DNA from: Heterotrichella gracilis
Taxonomy: Eukaryota > Sar > Xanthophyceae > Tribonematales > Xanthonemataceae
Length of the DNA: 64,000 nucleotides
Reading direction: 5' to 3'
Assembly: GCA_032358255.1 (NCBI GenBank)
Contig: JAULBX010001003.1
Coordinates: 92,062 to 156,061, forward strand
Within the stretch, counting starts at the first letter, position 1, and each line of letters begins with the position of its first letter. The translations under genes were made by a program, and so were the position numbers. Below, piece by piece: positions 33,269-45,406 of the stretch. The notes below the pieces were generated by a model. The model was given only the letters and a program-made list of their open reading frames with translations, was not told the origin of the DNA and searched no databases.

Positions 33269-35822
33269 ATGGTGGGCATGCGTAGGGGCCAATCAGGGCA
33301 AGGGCAGGGCCCCACCACCCCACCCGGACCCCACACCAGGTCACCCCTCACCAGCACCAGCCTTGGGCGCCTGCGCTGGTGGCACAGGGTGCAGCCACTG
33401 GCCTTCAAAGACAGCCAGCTGGAGGCAGATTTCCTGGTGCACCGCAGCGCAAGCGCCACCATGCGGCTTGGGGAGGTGATGTTTGCGATGCTGTACCTGG
33501 TCGCCACGCCATCCTTGCTGCTCCGCTTGGCGGTGCGCAGCGACATTGACATGCTTACCATGGCGGCGGCAGGTGCGCTGGGTGTGTGTGTGCGCTCCTG
33601 CAGGAACCCCACGCACGCTTCAAACCCTAGGGCACCTGCATGGCACCAAAGTGTGCGTGGCTGATGTGTGCATACAGCATACATATACGTGCATACAGCA
33701 TGTACCTCCTTTGAGCACCGCCTGTTGCCGGCACCCAGGTTTTTTGCTTCGGTAGATCTGCACAGTCTTGCACATACGCCGCCAAGCACTTAACTCCTGG
33801 GGCACAGCTTTAACTGTCCATGCATAGCAGCTGGGTCTGGCCCCTGACAGTTACCCTATGTGGTTGCAGGGCTGATGTCAGTTGGGCTGGTGGGACCGAG
33901 TGTGCTGGCGCTATGGTTCCAGGTGAGCTTAGGGTTTGGGGTTTAGGGTTTAAGGTGTGCTGGCGATGTGCGGCCGTGTGAGCTTATGGTTTTGGGGCTA
34001 GGGTTTAGGGTGTGCTGGTGCTGTGGTTCCAGGTGAGCTTAGGGTTTGGGGTTTAGGGTTTAAGGTGTGCTGGCGATGTGCGGCCAGGTAAGGGAGGTGC
34101 TGCCGGGCTGCCCAGGTGAACCCCTCTGCACAATATCTCGCACTCCCCCACCGGACCGCGCGCCACATGCTCCATACTTTGATTTACTAAGGGTATTCTT
34201 TGCTCCATTCCTTAGAGCAAAATAAACAATAACAAAACAAAAGCAGCGCCGTTGCGTCCGACCTGTGCAATTCCCTAAAGCTTGTTCAAAAATGAAACCA
34301 CTTGCTGCTGCAGCTGCACCGCCCTAAACCCTGAACTTCAATTGCCTTGAATACCCTAAACCCTAAACGTTTACTGTCGCTCGCTGCCGCAGCTGCACCG
34401 CCCCGCCACCTGGGCCTTTGTGCGCGAGTGGGCCTACTTTGGGCAACTGCTGCTGCACGTCTGGGCCTCCCCCTACTTTGCCACGCGCTTCCACGGCCAC
34501 ACCAATCGCCAGAGCAGCTGCAGCAACGTGGTGGTGTCCTGGTATGCATTCTTGCTAATGTTCCGCACAACCGTGGGCGCAACAGTGGGCCTGCCCTTCT
34601 GGCACTGTGTGGGCCTGTTTGGCGCGCTGTCGTTTGTGCCGGGGTTCATCGAGTGGGACTGGCGGGGGGCCTTCACGCAGCAGTGTGCTTCTGTGCTGGA
34701 TGAGTTCCCGTGCTCGGGCAAGGACATGGAGGCAGCGTACAGGTCGGTGGAACAATATATATTCTATGTATTTGGTGATGATTTCCTGTATTTTCTATGT
34801 AAGTTGTTAAGATTTTAATCATATGTTCCCCTTTGTTAATGCTGGCAAGTTATTTGTCAAGCTATGGTGCAGCAGGTGGCTATCAGCTGAGTACCATAAG
34901 CTTTCCAGCACCAATGGCAGGAAGCATTGCTCCGCATGTCAGCCCTTCTTGTATCTGTGATTGATCTATGTTCATGACATGACTCAAGCAATGAATGTCA
35001 TTCAATAAGTGAGTTCAGAATCCAGTTTACTTCCCCGCTGGCACCAAATCCATGTGCTCCCGCTGCAGGTTGGTGCAGCAGCCCATGTGCAGCGTGTTCC
35101 AGCCAGCAGGGTGCAGCCTCACCCTCACCACTGTCCAGCAGTGCGTGGCAGCCCGGGGCTTCCTGTGGAACCTAGCCAAGGTTGCCGGGTTGATGGTGTT
35201 GCTGTATGCCGAGCGCTCAAGCCGCGCCCACTTCCTCAAGCTCAGGGGACTTCAAGGGGACGCAATGACCTTCAAGCTGGGGTAAGTCCTGGCATTGTCT
35301 CATCGCCCTTGCTGAACCACCTGCACTGGCACCTCAGTACACGCCCCATGCAAGGTGGCTTGAGCGCATGGGGCAGCGGTTGTGTGTGCGCCGTACATAA
35401 TTACAAGATTTATTTTACAGTCATGTTCAGGGAGCCAACCCGGGCTCACAAGACTGTTGGGGGTGCTTGAAAAAGTCACCCCGCTTACTAAATATTGTAT
35501 AGTAAAAAAGTATTTTATTTTTTACTTCTTGCAAAGATTGGTCATTATTATCTTGATTTTTACACATTTTGTTCCCAGGTGGCTTGAGCAGGCGTGGGCG
35601 CGGGTGGCGGCCAAGGGGTGTGCGCTATGGCGGCCAACCCTGGAGGGTCTCATGCGCATGGAGATGCACGAGGATGAGCTCAAGGTGCTGGCGGTGGTGG
35701 CGGTGGTGCTGGTGGGGGGTGGGGCGGCGTTGCTGTGCGCCTCGACTGCGTGGGGGTGGGTGTGTGGGTATGTGCTGGCGCTGCCCTCGACTACGTGGTG
35801 GGGGGCGCATGGGGCGATGTGA
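33269..35822 (+). CDS. Multipass membrane protein of unknown function, 5 exons
   Basis: Exons 33269-33572, 33870-33922, 34393-34742, 35069-35281 and 35579-35822 join in phase to 387 aa. I do not recognise the family. Hydrophobic segments include the region around LGEVMFAMLYLVATPSLLLR, GLMSVGLVGPSVLALWF, WYAFLLMFRTTVGATVGLPFW, the KVAGLMVLLYAERS region and VLAVVAVVLVGGGAALLCAS, so five or six membrane spans are likely. A Cys-containing stretch between spans (CASVLDEFPCSGKDME ... QPMCSVFQPAGCSL) could be a disulphide-linked loop. The start is the first in-frame ATG upstream of conserved-looking sequence; a more upstream exon is possible. No catalytic motif is visible. The gene model rests on splice phase and hydrophobicity, not homology. 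Confidence 0.6.
33914..34085 (+). repeat. Perfect 62-bp direct repeat spanning exon 2 donor of the membrane-protein gene
   Basis: 33914-33975 and 34024-34085 are identical. They run from tggttccag|gtgagcttagg through TTTAGGG-type words to gatgtgcggcc. The first contains the real end of exon 2 and its donor; the second lies inside intron 2, 110 bp on, and carries the same donor. Confidence 0.93.
35402..35470 (+). repeat. Dispersed repeat, third family, copy 1
   Basis: tacaagatttattttacagt, then cagggagccaacccgggctc and agactgttgg, recurs on the same strand at 63034-63101 with a few changes. This copy is in intron 4 of the membrane-protein gene. No tRNA-like promoter boxes or terminal repeats are evident. 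Confidence 0.85.
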
Positions 35823-37452
35823 TCCCCAAACCCTAAACCCTAATGGTGGTGAGGAAAAAGACATCGGTGCCCCTCAGGGCAGCACAGGGGTGCGCTTGTT
35901 GCCACAGGCATGTGTTACGCATGTGCCTCTTGGTGGGTCAAGGGGGAGGGCCCTACCCTTGTTCACCTTGCTTGCTGCGGGGCATTGCCAAGGCAATCTA
36001 GCTTTTTTGCAAAGCCTCTGTGCCAGCATGTGGATCAGCACCTGCGTGCAAGGAAGACACAGATCCCACGGCCAACCACTGCATGTCGCCATCTGGTGCC
36101 GAGCAATCAGTCTGTTAGTTGCCACGTCACTTGCCTCATTAGTGGGGATATCTTTCCGCCCCAGGGGGATAGGGTTGACGGCTTTTTCCTGTCGTGGCGA
36201 TGCATTACTGCGTTTATATGCGGTCATTTTTCTTTTCTTTAACATGGAGCTACTGTTGATTTGATTTGATCATAGCGACATCTCTGCTGGTTGTTGAACA
36301 GTGCATCAGAGGATAGTATTTTTTTGACTGCGTTATCGTTGAACCAGCATATATTGCAGTGCCCTTTTTATGGTACAGGATCTTTTAACTGTTGAATTGC
36401 AATTGTTGATATCACTAAAATTACTGATTACACCAAGGGATTCTATATTTAGTATTCCATGAAGATTCAATGCTGCCACCACATCCCTTTAGCTGTTCCA
36501 ACTCCCTCTATCACCGCAGCCCTGGATGACCTCCCCGACTGATTTTTGATAGGGCTATGGGTTGTTGCTATGCCGCAATATGCGCGCCCTTTGGCATTGC
36601 TTGCCTGTCTATGTTTTTTAATGTTGCTTAGGTATATGTTGATGGATGCCATCTGTTGTGTCTTCTATTGTCTGTTGTGGCTTTATGTCCCTTTCAATCT
36701 TCTCACGAGTGCACTTGCTACAAGGGCAAGGCTTTCATGCTGTACCACCGCTGGGTGCGATACGTAGTTTCTATGCTACCCTGTCTATGTAGCACAATTG
36801 GTTCTTTTATTTTTCTATCCACTGCATGTCTTGGTTAGGCGCAGCTCTGGTGCGCTTAACTTAGCCAGGCGGGCATGGCGGGTCACTGACAGCCTCGAGC
36901 AGAACCTGGCTGAAGGCATCTGATAATTCGTTCATGAGCCATTAGCGTGCCCTCTTTGCCATTCAATACTGCTGACCCAAGGCTTTCTGGCACATTATGT
37001 CTTGAGAGGAGCAGGTTGCTGAGTCAATGCCATGGAAGGAAGGAAGGAATATTAAAGGGGCGGCAGCGCCGTAGCCATCCCCGGGAGCTCCTCACACCCG
37101 GGTCAATCAGCCATAGACAATGACACAGAGTGCAGGGCTACCGCCTGCACTCTGGAGCCAGGAAAATTTGAGGCGCCCCAGCAGGTGGGATAAGTGGCCA
37201 ACGGCGGTGCCCACCGACTCACGGCGGCGGCGGTAGGCCACCGTTGTGTCAGCTTCACGCATTCAGTCAAGTCCTTCAAAGGTGTCGTACGAGGGGTGTG
37301 TCTGCATAAACAGCAGCACAAGCCTCTGCTGACGTACGTTCAAGCCCTGTTTAGTGAATAGGAAAGCACTTCTGCCCGAGTTTAGTGCCACACAGGAGGT
37401 TGTGTCGAAGCCAAGGTGTTTTGGGCCAGTGGCTGTGGACTGGAAAACAAAC
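35823..37452. other. Intergenic region with no supported gene
   Basis: It is AT-richer than the flanking genes, with only short open frames. It holds the 3' flank of the membrane-protein gene, starting with CCCTAAACCCTAA at 35829-35841, and the promoter of the ML-domain gene. Confidence 0.45.
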
Positions 37453-38339
37453 ATGAAGGCTGTTGCAGCTGCTACCTTGCTGCTGGTGCTGCTTCATGGA
37501 GCCTCGGCGATGTCATGGGAGTCCTGCAGCGAAGGCAAGGCTGCCATTAAGAACGTCACGTTGACGCCTGACCCAGCGACAGCTGGAACCCCAGTGGAGC
37601 TGGTGATACACGGGACTGCAGGTACGGAACGTCCCTCGGAGTGGTCACCGTTGCAACCCAGCTGAAGAAAGGCGTGAAATAACAGGTTATTGTCTTGTGG
37701 TGGTGCAGAGATGGACGCTCCTGGCGGTCTGCTGGACATCACCGTGTCGTACAGGGGGTTTGACATCTACACTGAGAGCAAGGACCTCTGCGAAAAGACT
37801 AAGTGCCCAGTCAAGAAGGGCCCGATGACAATTGACTACACACAGTACCTACCTCCAATTGTCCCGCCGGTGAGTTTCAGGTTGCAGCTCTGGGCACTGG
37901 TATTTAGCCATTCCCAGGTGGGGGACGTTGTGGGGTAAGAGGGTATCACTTGGGTGCCATGGAAGTGCACGGTCTATTTAACCTATATATGTGAGTTTGA
38001 AACACAATTGGAAAGGGAAAACATGTTGCTGTCCTTTGGTGCTGGTCTGTACCTCTCCCTGCTGCAAAACCACAGGCATGACATGCTGACTTCTATGCAA
38101 TCCACCCATACTGTGTGTTTCTGGCTCTTCTCCAACTACCACGTTCTGCTCCTTTGCAACTTGTTGGAACCAATACCCCCGCCTTGCTTCGCTTGCAGGG
38201 CCCTTACACCCTGCACCTGCAAGCCAGTGGTGCCAACAACACAGACCTTCTGTGCCTGGTGGTGGACTTCCAGATTAACAGCCCAATGGCAAAGTCATCC
38301 GTCGAGGAGAAAGTCACCCACCTCTTCCACCACTCATAA
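37453..38339 (+). CDS. Secreted ML (MD-2-related lipid-recognition) domain protein, NPC2/PG-PI transfer type, 3 exons
   Basis: Exons 37453-37621, 37709-37869 and 38199-38339 give 156 aa. A clear signal peptide (MKAVAAATLLLVLLHGASA) is followed by a compact beta-rich domain. It opens with SWESCSEG and then has IKNVTLTPDPATAGTPVELVIHGTA, GLLDITVSYRGFDIYTESKDLCEKTKCPVKKG, PYTLHLQASG and LLCLVVDFQI. The spacing of Cys residues, the CPVKKGP loop and the C-terminal beta strands are those of the ML family, which carries sterols or phospholipids in the secretory/vacuolar lumen. Length fits the family (about 150 aa). The exact lipid cannot be told. It is convergent with the UBX gene about 1 kb away. 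Confidence 0.85.
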
Positions 38340-39370
38340 ATTGGTGCTGTGATTATTTCCATATTGGGAATGCTGGATGTCTTCCCCCCCGCCAGCCCTT
38401 TGATTCTGTCAGTTATATTCCCGCTTACAGCCTTTGCTGTACAACTCTGCTAGCGTAAGCCTATCTGCAAGACAGAACGCTGCTGACCGCAGCTGCGCAA
38501 TTGCTTGACACTGCTCTTCTTGTTTGATTTTAGGGTGGTGTGCGCTGCTTGCACACCACATGTTGTATTTAGGGGCGCCATTGTGGTACAAGAACAGATC
38601 GGGTTTGGCTGTGGGTTCAACTTCCAGTGTTGGTTGCAGGAGGTGTCTGCTTTTGTGTTTTCCTGCTTTCCCCATAGCCTTAGCCACCTACTCCTTCGGG
38701 ATGTATTTTACTAGCACTTTGTTTGCCTTGCCCCTAGTGGGCCGCTAGGGTTGTATTGGCCCCTAGCGGGTTGCTACTTTGCTGTTTGTGGGGTTGTTGT
38801 ACTAACATGCACGAGTGCACCCCTCAGCAGCACCTTTTGTAACGAATTGCCGAAATATCCCTTGCTTGGAAGAGCACTTTGCAAACAAAACGGGCAGTTG
38901 CAGTTCAGACCGCAATGCCTGGTATGTGAAATCTATAACAGGGTGCAGGATATCAGGACGTGGAAGAAGAAGTCACTGGCTTGGTGTGGTTGTAACACAA
39001 GGCTGTCCACCACCATGAGTTTGGCTAACGCAAAGGGAACACCCTGTGACAATGGGTGGCCGTGACACAGCATAACTTGCCCAGGGTTTATATGCAGTTT
39101 GCCGCAATTTATTAGACTACTCAGTGCAACAGTATTAAGTGCAACAGTGACACAGTTCCCCCACAAGTACATCACAGTGATACAATGCAGAAAGTCCCTC
39201 CTGTCTCCACAGCCTTCAAAGGCTGTTTCAATCCCATCAGATGGCAAAACAGCAGGTCTTCCCCACCCTTCGCCCTCCGTCGGACCTTGACGGTGCAAAT
39301 CTGGCCCCCACAATGCCAGCAAACCCTGCGTGGTCCCCTTTCCCCAACATCCCACAAACCCTAGCCAACC
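38340..39370. other. Convergent intergenic region with no supported gene
   Basis: This lies between the 3' ends of the ML gene (plus) and the UBX gene (minus). Both 3' UTRs should lie here. No repeat or RNA gene was recognised. Confidence 0.45.
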
Positions 39371-42300
39371 CTAGTCCCACTTCATTGCCACCATGGCGTT
39401 TGCCACCCCCGCCTCCCCTATGCTCCCCTCCAGCTCCCCAAGTATCGCACCCCCGGGTTGGGCATGCGACAGGCTGAACCCCCTGCCGCCAGCTGCTTCG
39501 GCCACCTGCAATTTACCACAAGGCAGGGTGTCAGCCACGTGACTGGGCCCTTGCGCAACCACAAGTCAGGGTTTGAGCAACAAAAAGCATGGTACACCCA
39601 CGTTGCAGATGTTAGCAGCCCGTTTGTCCTTGCAGCCACTTGATAGGATTGGCATCCCCCTTTGATCAACATCTACACAGATAGCTAGACATGATCCACA
39701 ACCCGTTCCATTCATCAGAACGCCCCATGAATCAGACGATACTATGCCATGCCATGATCACAAACACGGCACACACGCATAGCCCCTGGAATCCCTGTAC
39801 AAAGCGATCCCACCACCACCATGTCCACAGCCTTACCAGGGACAGCGCCCAGTCATGCAGTGCGCGCAGGGGGGCGGAGGTGGGGAAGCGCCGCTGGGAC
39901 CGCTGCCCATCAGGCAGGCGTAGTGCTGCAGGAGGGGAAGGCGCAAGGGTCAGGGGAATCGTTAAGCCATGCTTTCGCAGGTTTACCCTGGATTGCACAC
40001 ATCCACACCCGCTTCCCCACCCACAGGATTGCCCCCACACACGCATCTGCCCACATGCTCCCACATGCCAGAGTGCCACTTACTCTGCACCCTACAGAGT
40101 CCTCCATATCTGCTTCCGCCCAGCAACCCAGATTGCATGCATCCCCATCCTGCCTCTCCCCACTCCTCCTCCGCCCCTCGCCGGGACATACACCCTCTCA
40201 TATCTGATCTCACCTACTCTGCACCCCGCAGGGTCTCCCGCCGCCGGCTCCTCTGGCAGTCGAGCCAGCGCCTCCGCCTGTACCTCCTCACACGACTTCC
40301 CCTGCACACCCCCATCGGCATCACCCCCTTGCTCCTCCCCCTGCTCCTCAGCCACAGGCACATCCTCCTGCATGTCCTGCACGCCCTCCCCTTGTGCGTC
40401 GTCCCCTGCTGCGCCTGATGCTGTTGCATCCTCCTGGGCTATGGACATCTGCAGGGCCAGCGCCAGCTCATCATCCTCGCTCATGCTGGCCTCCACCTCC
40501 ACGGCCTGCAAGGGGGTAATAAAAGTGACGATCAAGAGGAGGAAAACGGTGACGATCAACGTGAATCATCGGATGGGAACTCCCCTTGCCAGGACGTGGT
40601 GGCACTGATCAAGACCCCACATGATGTAGTGCAACCCAACTGACGCCATGGTCGTCACTGTCTGCATGCGGAGCATCGTGGCGGTACCAACAAATTGATG
40701 CTACCCAAATTTGGGGCAGGGTATTGTACTGCCCAGAGTACTGTTTGCGGTTGGCAATGCTCGAAAGAAAAGCTTGTGGTGGTACCTGGGACGCACTTTA
40801 ACCCCAGCACCCCAGCCCCCACCTGCTGCTGTGATGCCAGCTGCGCGTGCTTGCGCTTGAGGTGCGATGTTGCCAGCTGGCGTATTGCGCTGTGGTCATG
40901 TATGCTGATGTCCAGGAAGGGGACAAGCTCCTCAAGCAGCCTGGGGAACGAAATGCACGGTTTAGGGCCAATGGAACAGCAACTGAAGGGGGATTGGACA
41001 GGGCTTTGATACCGAAATCTCTTTTCTTGACGTCTCCGTCCTTGTCAAAAGAGAAATGCCATTTTTTGGGCGAGGAGGCCGTCCAAATTATAAATCCCGC
41101 CCACCACACACACTCAAAAGTTGAGTCAAAACCCCACCCCAAGCTTATTCAGCCACAATCCACCAATAAAGTCTTACACCAGAATTCAGTTGAACTCTGA
41201 TTGAGTTGAACCTGAAGCACAGCGCACCTCTCCGGCTCCGTGAATCCCGTCCAGTTGCGCAGCACCACCCCCGTGAGCGGGTCCAGCAGCAGCACCGCAG
41301 GCAGGCCAGCCACCCGGTACTGCACCACCAGCTTCTCACCAGTGGGGGAGGAGTGGGTCACCTGGGGGAGGGGCGGTGGGTGATGGGTTGGGGGTGGAGT
41401 GGCCATGGGTACTTATAGGAAAGAAAGAAAGAAAGGGAACGCACAGAGGCGTAGTTAGGGGGCCAATTAGCTAATTATACCTCTATGACAATCTTATTAC
41501 CTTTGGGGTGGCGCATGTACTGTATTGATATGCACCATGTAACAAACATCCTCCAGGGTGAAAGCCATATGGGTTGGTGCCACAGAAGTCCTTCCCAGGG
41601 TAAGCCCCTCCCACCTGACAGATCATGAAGTTCAGGGTTTAGGGTTTTCCCTCCCACCTGGCAGAACAGGAATGACCCCTTGATGATCCCGCGCAGCGCC
41701 TCGTTGCCCCACGTGTCGCGGTTCAGCTGGTGGGAGGCAAACTCATCATTGCTCTGGATGTTGAGCAGCTGTGGGGGTGGAGGCAGGCGGGGTCACGTCA
41801 GGGCAGAAAATATACCAAATGCTACATTGCAGGGTCGTCGTGGGTACTCCATGCATGCACGCACGCATCTATGGGCAGGCGCAGGCATGGGGGGTGCATG
41901 GAGGTGACTCCTCCGATTGGTACGATGCCTCCCCTCGAGAAATCACATGGTTTGTTTGCAGCATCAGTGCACATCAACAACAAATTGGTAGTGAACTCCA
42001 TGGGCACCCAAGTGTGATCCTGGGCTGGGTCAGATGCTGATATGCAATGAGTAATGATTGCTAGGATGGGTTAGATGTTGGGATGTAATAAGTAAAGAAT
42101 GCTGGGCTGGGTCAGATGCTGCGATGCAACATGTGATGATTGCCTGGGATGTAATGATAAATGATTGCTGGGCTGGATTAGATGCTGGGATGCAATGAGC
42201 GAAGATCGCGGATGTAATGAGTGATGATTGCTGGGAAGAAATGAGTAATGCCTCCTAGGCTGGGTCAGATGTTGGGGTGCAATGACTTTTAATCGCTCAC

Positions 42301-43877
42301 ACATGGGCCACAAAGCATAGCACGTACCACCCACTTGCCCTGCTCCCCAGCTGCCACCTTGGCCTCCTCCAAATCCCCACCGAACATCAAATCCCGAGGA
42401 GGCTCAAACAGGGATGCCAGCCCGGTTGACGAGGGCCCGGCGCTGGATGGTGCGCCTGTCAGTGCTTCCAACCCACCCTCGCCCCTGCGCAGGAGTTCAG
42501 GGTACATGAGACACACGCTAACACGTGCACTGGAAGTGTAATCCCTCGATGCAATAATTGCGTTCCTTAGGGCGACATTGTCTCGCATGGATGGTGTCTC
42601 ATTCAGCGCTGCCAATGAACCCGTGACCCTGCACAATACTCATGGTGATTGTAGAGTGCGGGCCTTACCTGAAATCCCGAAAGGCATCCAGTGACTGTTG
42701 TGGCATGGCTGCGGTCCTGCACACAAACACAGCCCCCAATCAGCACCAGCTGTAGGCACAGTGTTCTTGTAGTTGATCTTGGTGCAAATTTTGCCCCTTG
42801 CCTTGAGCAGGTACTCGACAGTAAGAAAGGCAACAACAGGGCCTGAACTCTAAACCCTGCCCAGGGCACCCTCAACCTAACGTCCTCGACCCTAAACACA
42901 GCACCCTCAGCCCTAGACGGTGGGGCTCAAAAGGCACCACAGGTTTCGCCCTGGTTGTCCCACCTGTTGGTAGGCCGCTGTGGTACATAGTCCCCATACA
43001 GCCTGTCCCTCACAGCGGGTAGCGGGGCCCTGATCTCCTCCTCCTCAGGCAGGCCAAAACCATGGAGCGGGTCTGCGGGCATGCTGCACCCACAACCCCG
43101 CCAAGTTAGTTAGGACCTCAGTGGGAGACGACGGAAGCGTTACAAGTGCAGGTGGATAGTGCAGGTTGCGGGACACCGAGTATCATCAGTGGGTTGGGCG
43201 GCGGGTGGGGTGCAACAACGACTGGCGCTGTCACGGAAATTTTCACATAACCCACTTGGCAAATGTTTTGAGCGTGCAAAGACGCCATCGAGCCTTTGCT
43301 AGCTTCCACTGAAATCAAGCCTTTTGGGCAGACAAGGTTGAAAAGGGCATGTGCATGCATATAGGGACGAGAAGACACATACTTGGAATACATAAGGTTC
43401 CGTGTAGCAGATAAGAGCCTTAAGATCGTACTGGGCACGGACTGTACGTCTCAATTGCACACCTGGAAGACGATGGGCCCCCACCCCCACCCCCACCCTC
43501 CCCCATGAGCTGGCGAGCTAGCTGCTCGTCGTTGTGGGTCTCGGCCCCTCCCGCTGCAAAGAACAGCTCCACCGCCGCCTCCAGATTATCGCCTGTAGCC
43601 TGTTGCAAGGCACACGAAGGACCCACCTCGGAACGGCGTCCACGGGTGCAGCAATGACTAAGGTCCCGCATGCCATGATGGGCGGTCCAACTCAAAAGCA
43701 GGAAAACACAGGCCCCAAAGACAAAGCTTCAACGTGTATTTGTTTAAAGGATAAGTAGATCAATAGACAGTAAAAGGCAAACAGAGTGTGAAGCGGCTTG
43801 ATCACCTCCAGCATGCTGACAGCGGTTTGATGGTCGGCATCTGTGATGGCCATGAACTGCGCCACAGAGTCCTCCAT
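39371..43877 (-). CDS. UBA-UAS-UIM-UBX protein (UBXN7/PUX-type Cdc48/p97 adaptor), 11 exons
   Basis: Exons: 43877-43806, 43599-43463, 43083-42964, 42716-42669, 42484-42328, 41768-41658, 41361-41228, 40940-40823, 40505-40214, 39925-39837, 39505-39371; 470 aa. An N-terminal UBA domain (SVAQFMAITDADHQTAVSML, then EATGDNLEAAVELFFA) binds ubiquitin. A thioredoxin-fold UAS domain spans about 130-300 (FEPPRDLMFGG, GKWVLLNIQS, FLFCQ, YRVAGLPAVLLLDPLTG). A UIM (EDDELALALQMSIAQE) lies at about 310-324. A C-terminal UBX domain follows (LRLPDGQRSQRRFP, LHDWALSL, EAGVANAMVAMKWD). This order is that of UBXN7/Ubx5 and plant PUX proteins, which link Cdc48/p97 to ubiquitinated substrates and cullin ligases. 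The donor of exon 9 (G|GTGAGA at 40213) was chosen by phase. The intron before exon 6 carries a minisatellite. Confidence 0.92.
41411..41475 (-). repeat. Dispersed repeat, copy 2 (inverse of 1218-1270)
   Basis: A GAAA-type tract followed by gggaacgcacagaggcgtag and ttagggggcc is the reverse complement of the copy at 1218-1270. It lies in an intron of the UBX gene. Confidence 0.55.
42005..42297. repeat. Degenerate minisatellite in a UBX-gene intron
   Basis: Irregular units of roughly 35-50 bp recur about seven times (tgctgggctgggtcagatgc, then tgggatgcaatgagt, aatgat), with internal deletions. The array fills much of the intron between exons 5 and 6 and is likely length-polymorphic. Confidence 0.85.
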
Positions 43878-45406
43878 CCTGCTCCAGCTGCTATACCCAG
43901 CACCTAAAAATTGTGTATCTTTAGTTCCCACGGTGTGTATACAGGACTTGACCCGTGGTGTGTTCTGGGAGTGACCCACAAAGTTGGAATGGCCAGGGCA
44001 AACGAAATCAAAAGGCGTACGGAGTGAGTATTCCTGTGGCGTTACCACTTGTTCTCGAGCAAGGCTGGGTGGTTGAGGACGGTGTGGGGTGTTTACACCG
44101 CTTATAACTCGACACAAACCTGAGAGCCCAAGGTGGGTCGTGGGAATGCAGGAGGCAAAGTGACGGGGAGCAATTCTCATCGATGTTGTATCTGGTTTTT
44201 ACCCAACAAACCGAGCTTGTACCTTGTGACGGTATTGAAGCTAGTGCTTTGGGGTGATATGCTTTGCATACATCGCCGTTCAGCACTCAGCATACTCTTG
44301 AGCCTCGAGCCCTTTGTGCATGCATTGCAACACATTTATGCATGCATTTGATAAAGTATTGCGAAACTGTCTTTTGACTTCTATGCTTTAGCGCCTGGCA
44401 AGGCACCTGCGCGAGCAATATTGTACTAGTATCGCAGCCTTGCAAGTGCACACACCTTTCCTCGTGTCTCCACCATTGGCAGTATCTGTTTTGTGGTCTG
44501 GCCCAATGGGTGTTATTTCTAGTACGTTGCCACGACGGCTCAGCTGGGAGTATTTTCGCCTCAGTCTCGCATAGACAGCAACTTCATACCAGCAGCACAG
44601 CGCACCTTGCCGCCACCACCTACCCAACAACGGCTGGCACCATAGCCTGACAGCTGGCACACAGGCTACTGGCTCCCCTCCCCAAGCTACCAAAGGGTAA
44701 TCACACAGCGTGCAGATATTCAACACCCAACGAGCGCGGCCTCCCCTGCAATGTCCATCATGACCAGGCTATCCAACCAGTGGACAGCCAGCAGGCTCTT
44801 GCACAAGCACCTCCCCACGTTGGGGCGCCACACACAAACCCTAAGGGGTTTGCCGCAACGGGTTGCACCGCGGGGTGGGTGGGCGCAGCGGGGCGTGCAC
44901 ACTGGGGGGGAATGGGCAGGGGAAGAGGGCGAGGGGCACAGCAGGGGGGAGTACTGGGAGTGGCAGGGGCTGGCGGGGTGGCGGGCAGGGGGAGTGGACC
45001 AAGGGAGGGTGTGGGGAAAGGAGGGACCAACTGCCGAGGTAGGGCCTGTGGGATTGGGTTGGTTTATGTACCGTTTTCCTTTGCATGGGGTGCATGATGC
45101 TCTTGAAGTTTGGGAGCAGGTTAGTTCGGGCTTGCTACCGTTCTTCTGAACTGTATCGGGCGCTTGTATAATCATTCTGTAGTTCTGTCGCTGGTTTTGT
45201 ACGGGTCTCGAACTTTTGCCTCGGCGTGATTACTCAGGATTTGATGAACCTGTCTTCGTCCAGCAGCATGCTTAGCACACCATTGCACTCGTTTCGCCCG
45301 ACCATGGTGATCGCCATGCCTGCTTTGCCACAAAACTGCAGCACAGCCCCAATTGGAGCCTACAGCAATCAGAGCGTGTCCCCATGTGTTTTGCACTCAC
45401 CTGCAG
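43878..45406. other. Divergent intergenic region; possible 5' exon of the DUF455 gene
   Basis: It lies between the UBX gene start (minus) and the first sure DUF455 exon (plus). An ATG at 44751 opens a frame whose first 40 residues are Arg/Ser/Thr-rich and free of acidic residues (MSIMTRLSNQWTASRLLHKH...), like a mitochondrial or plastid targeting peptide. I could not find a donor in the right phase to join it to 45407, so it is not annotated as an exon. Confidence 0.4.

Noticed and set aside
35402-35470. SINE with internal RNA polymerase III promoter
   Set aside because: The agccaacccgggctc core superficially resembles a B box, but no A box or tail is seen, so it is left as an unclassified dispersed repeat.
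39691-40608. 305-codon plus-strand frame over the UBX gene
   Set aside because: Antisense to the acidic UIM/UBX exons; Ser/Cys/Pro-rich with no recognisable domain.
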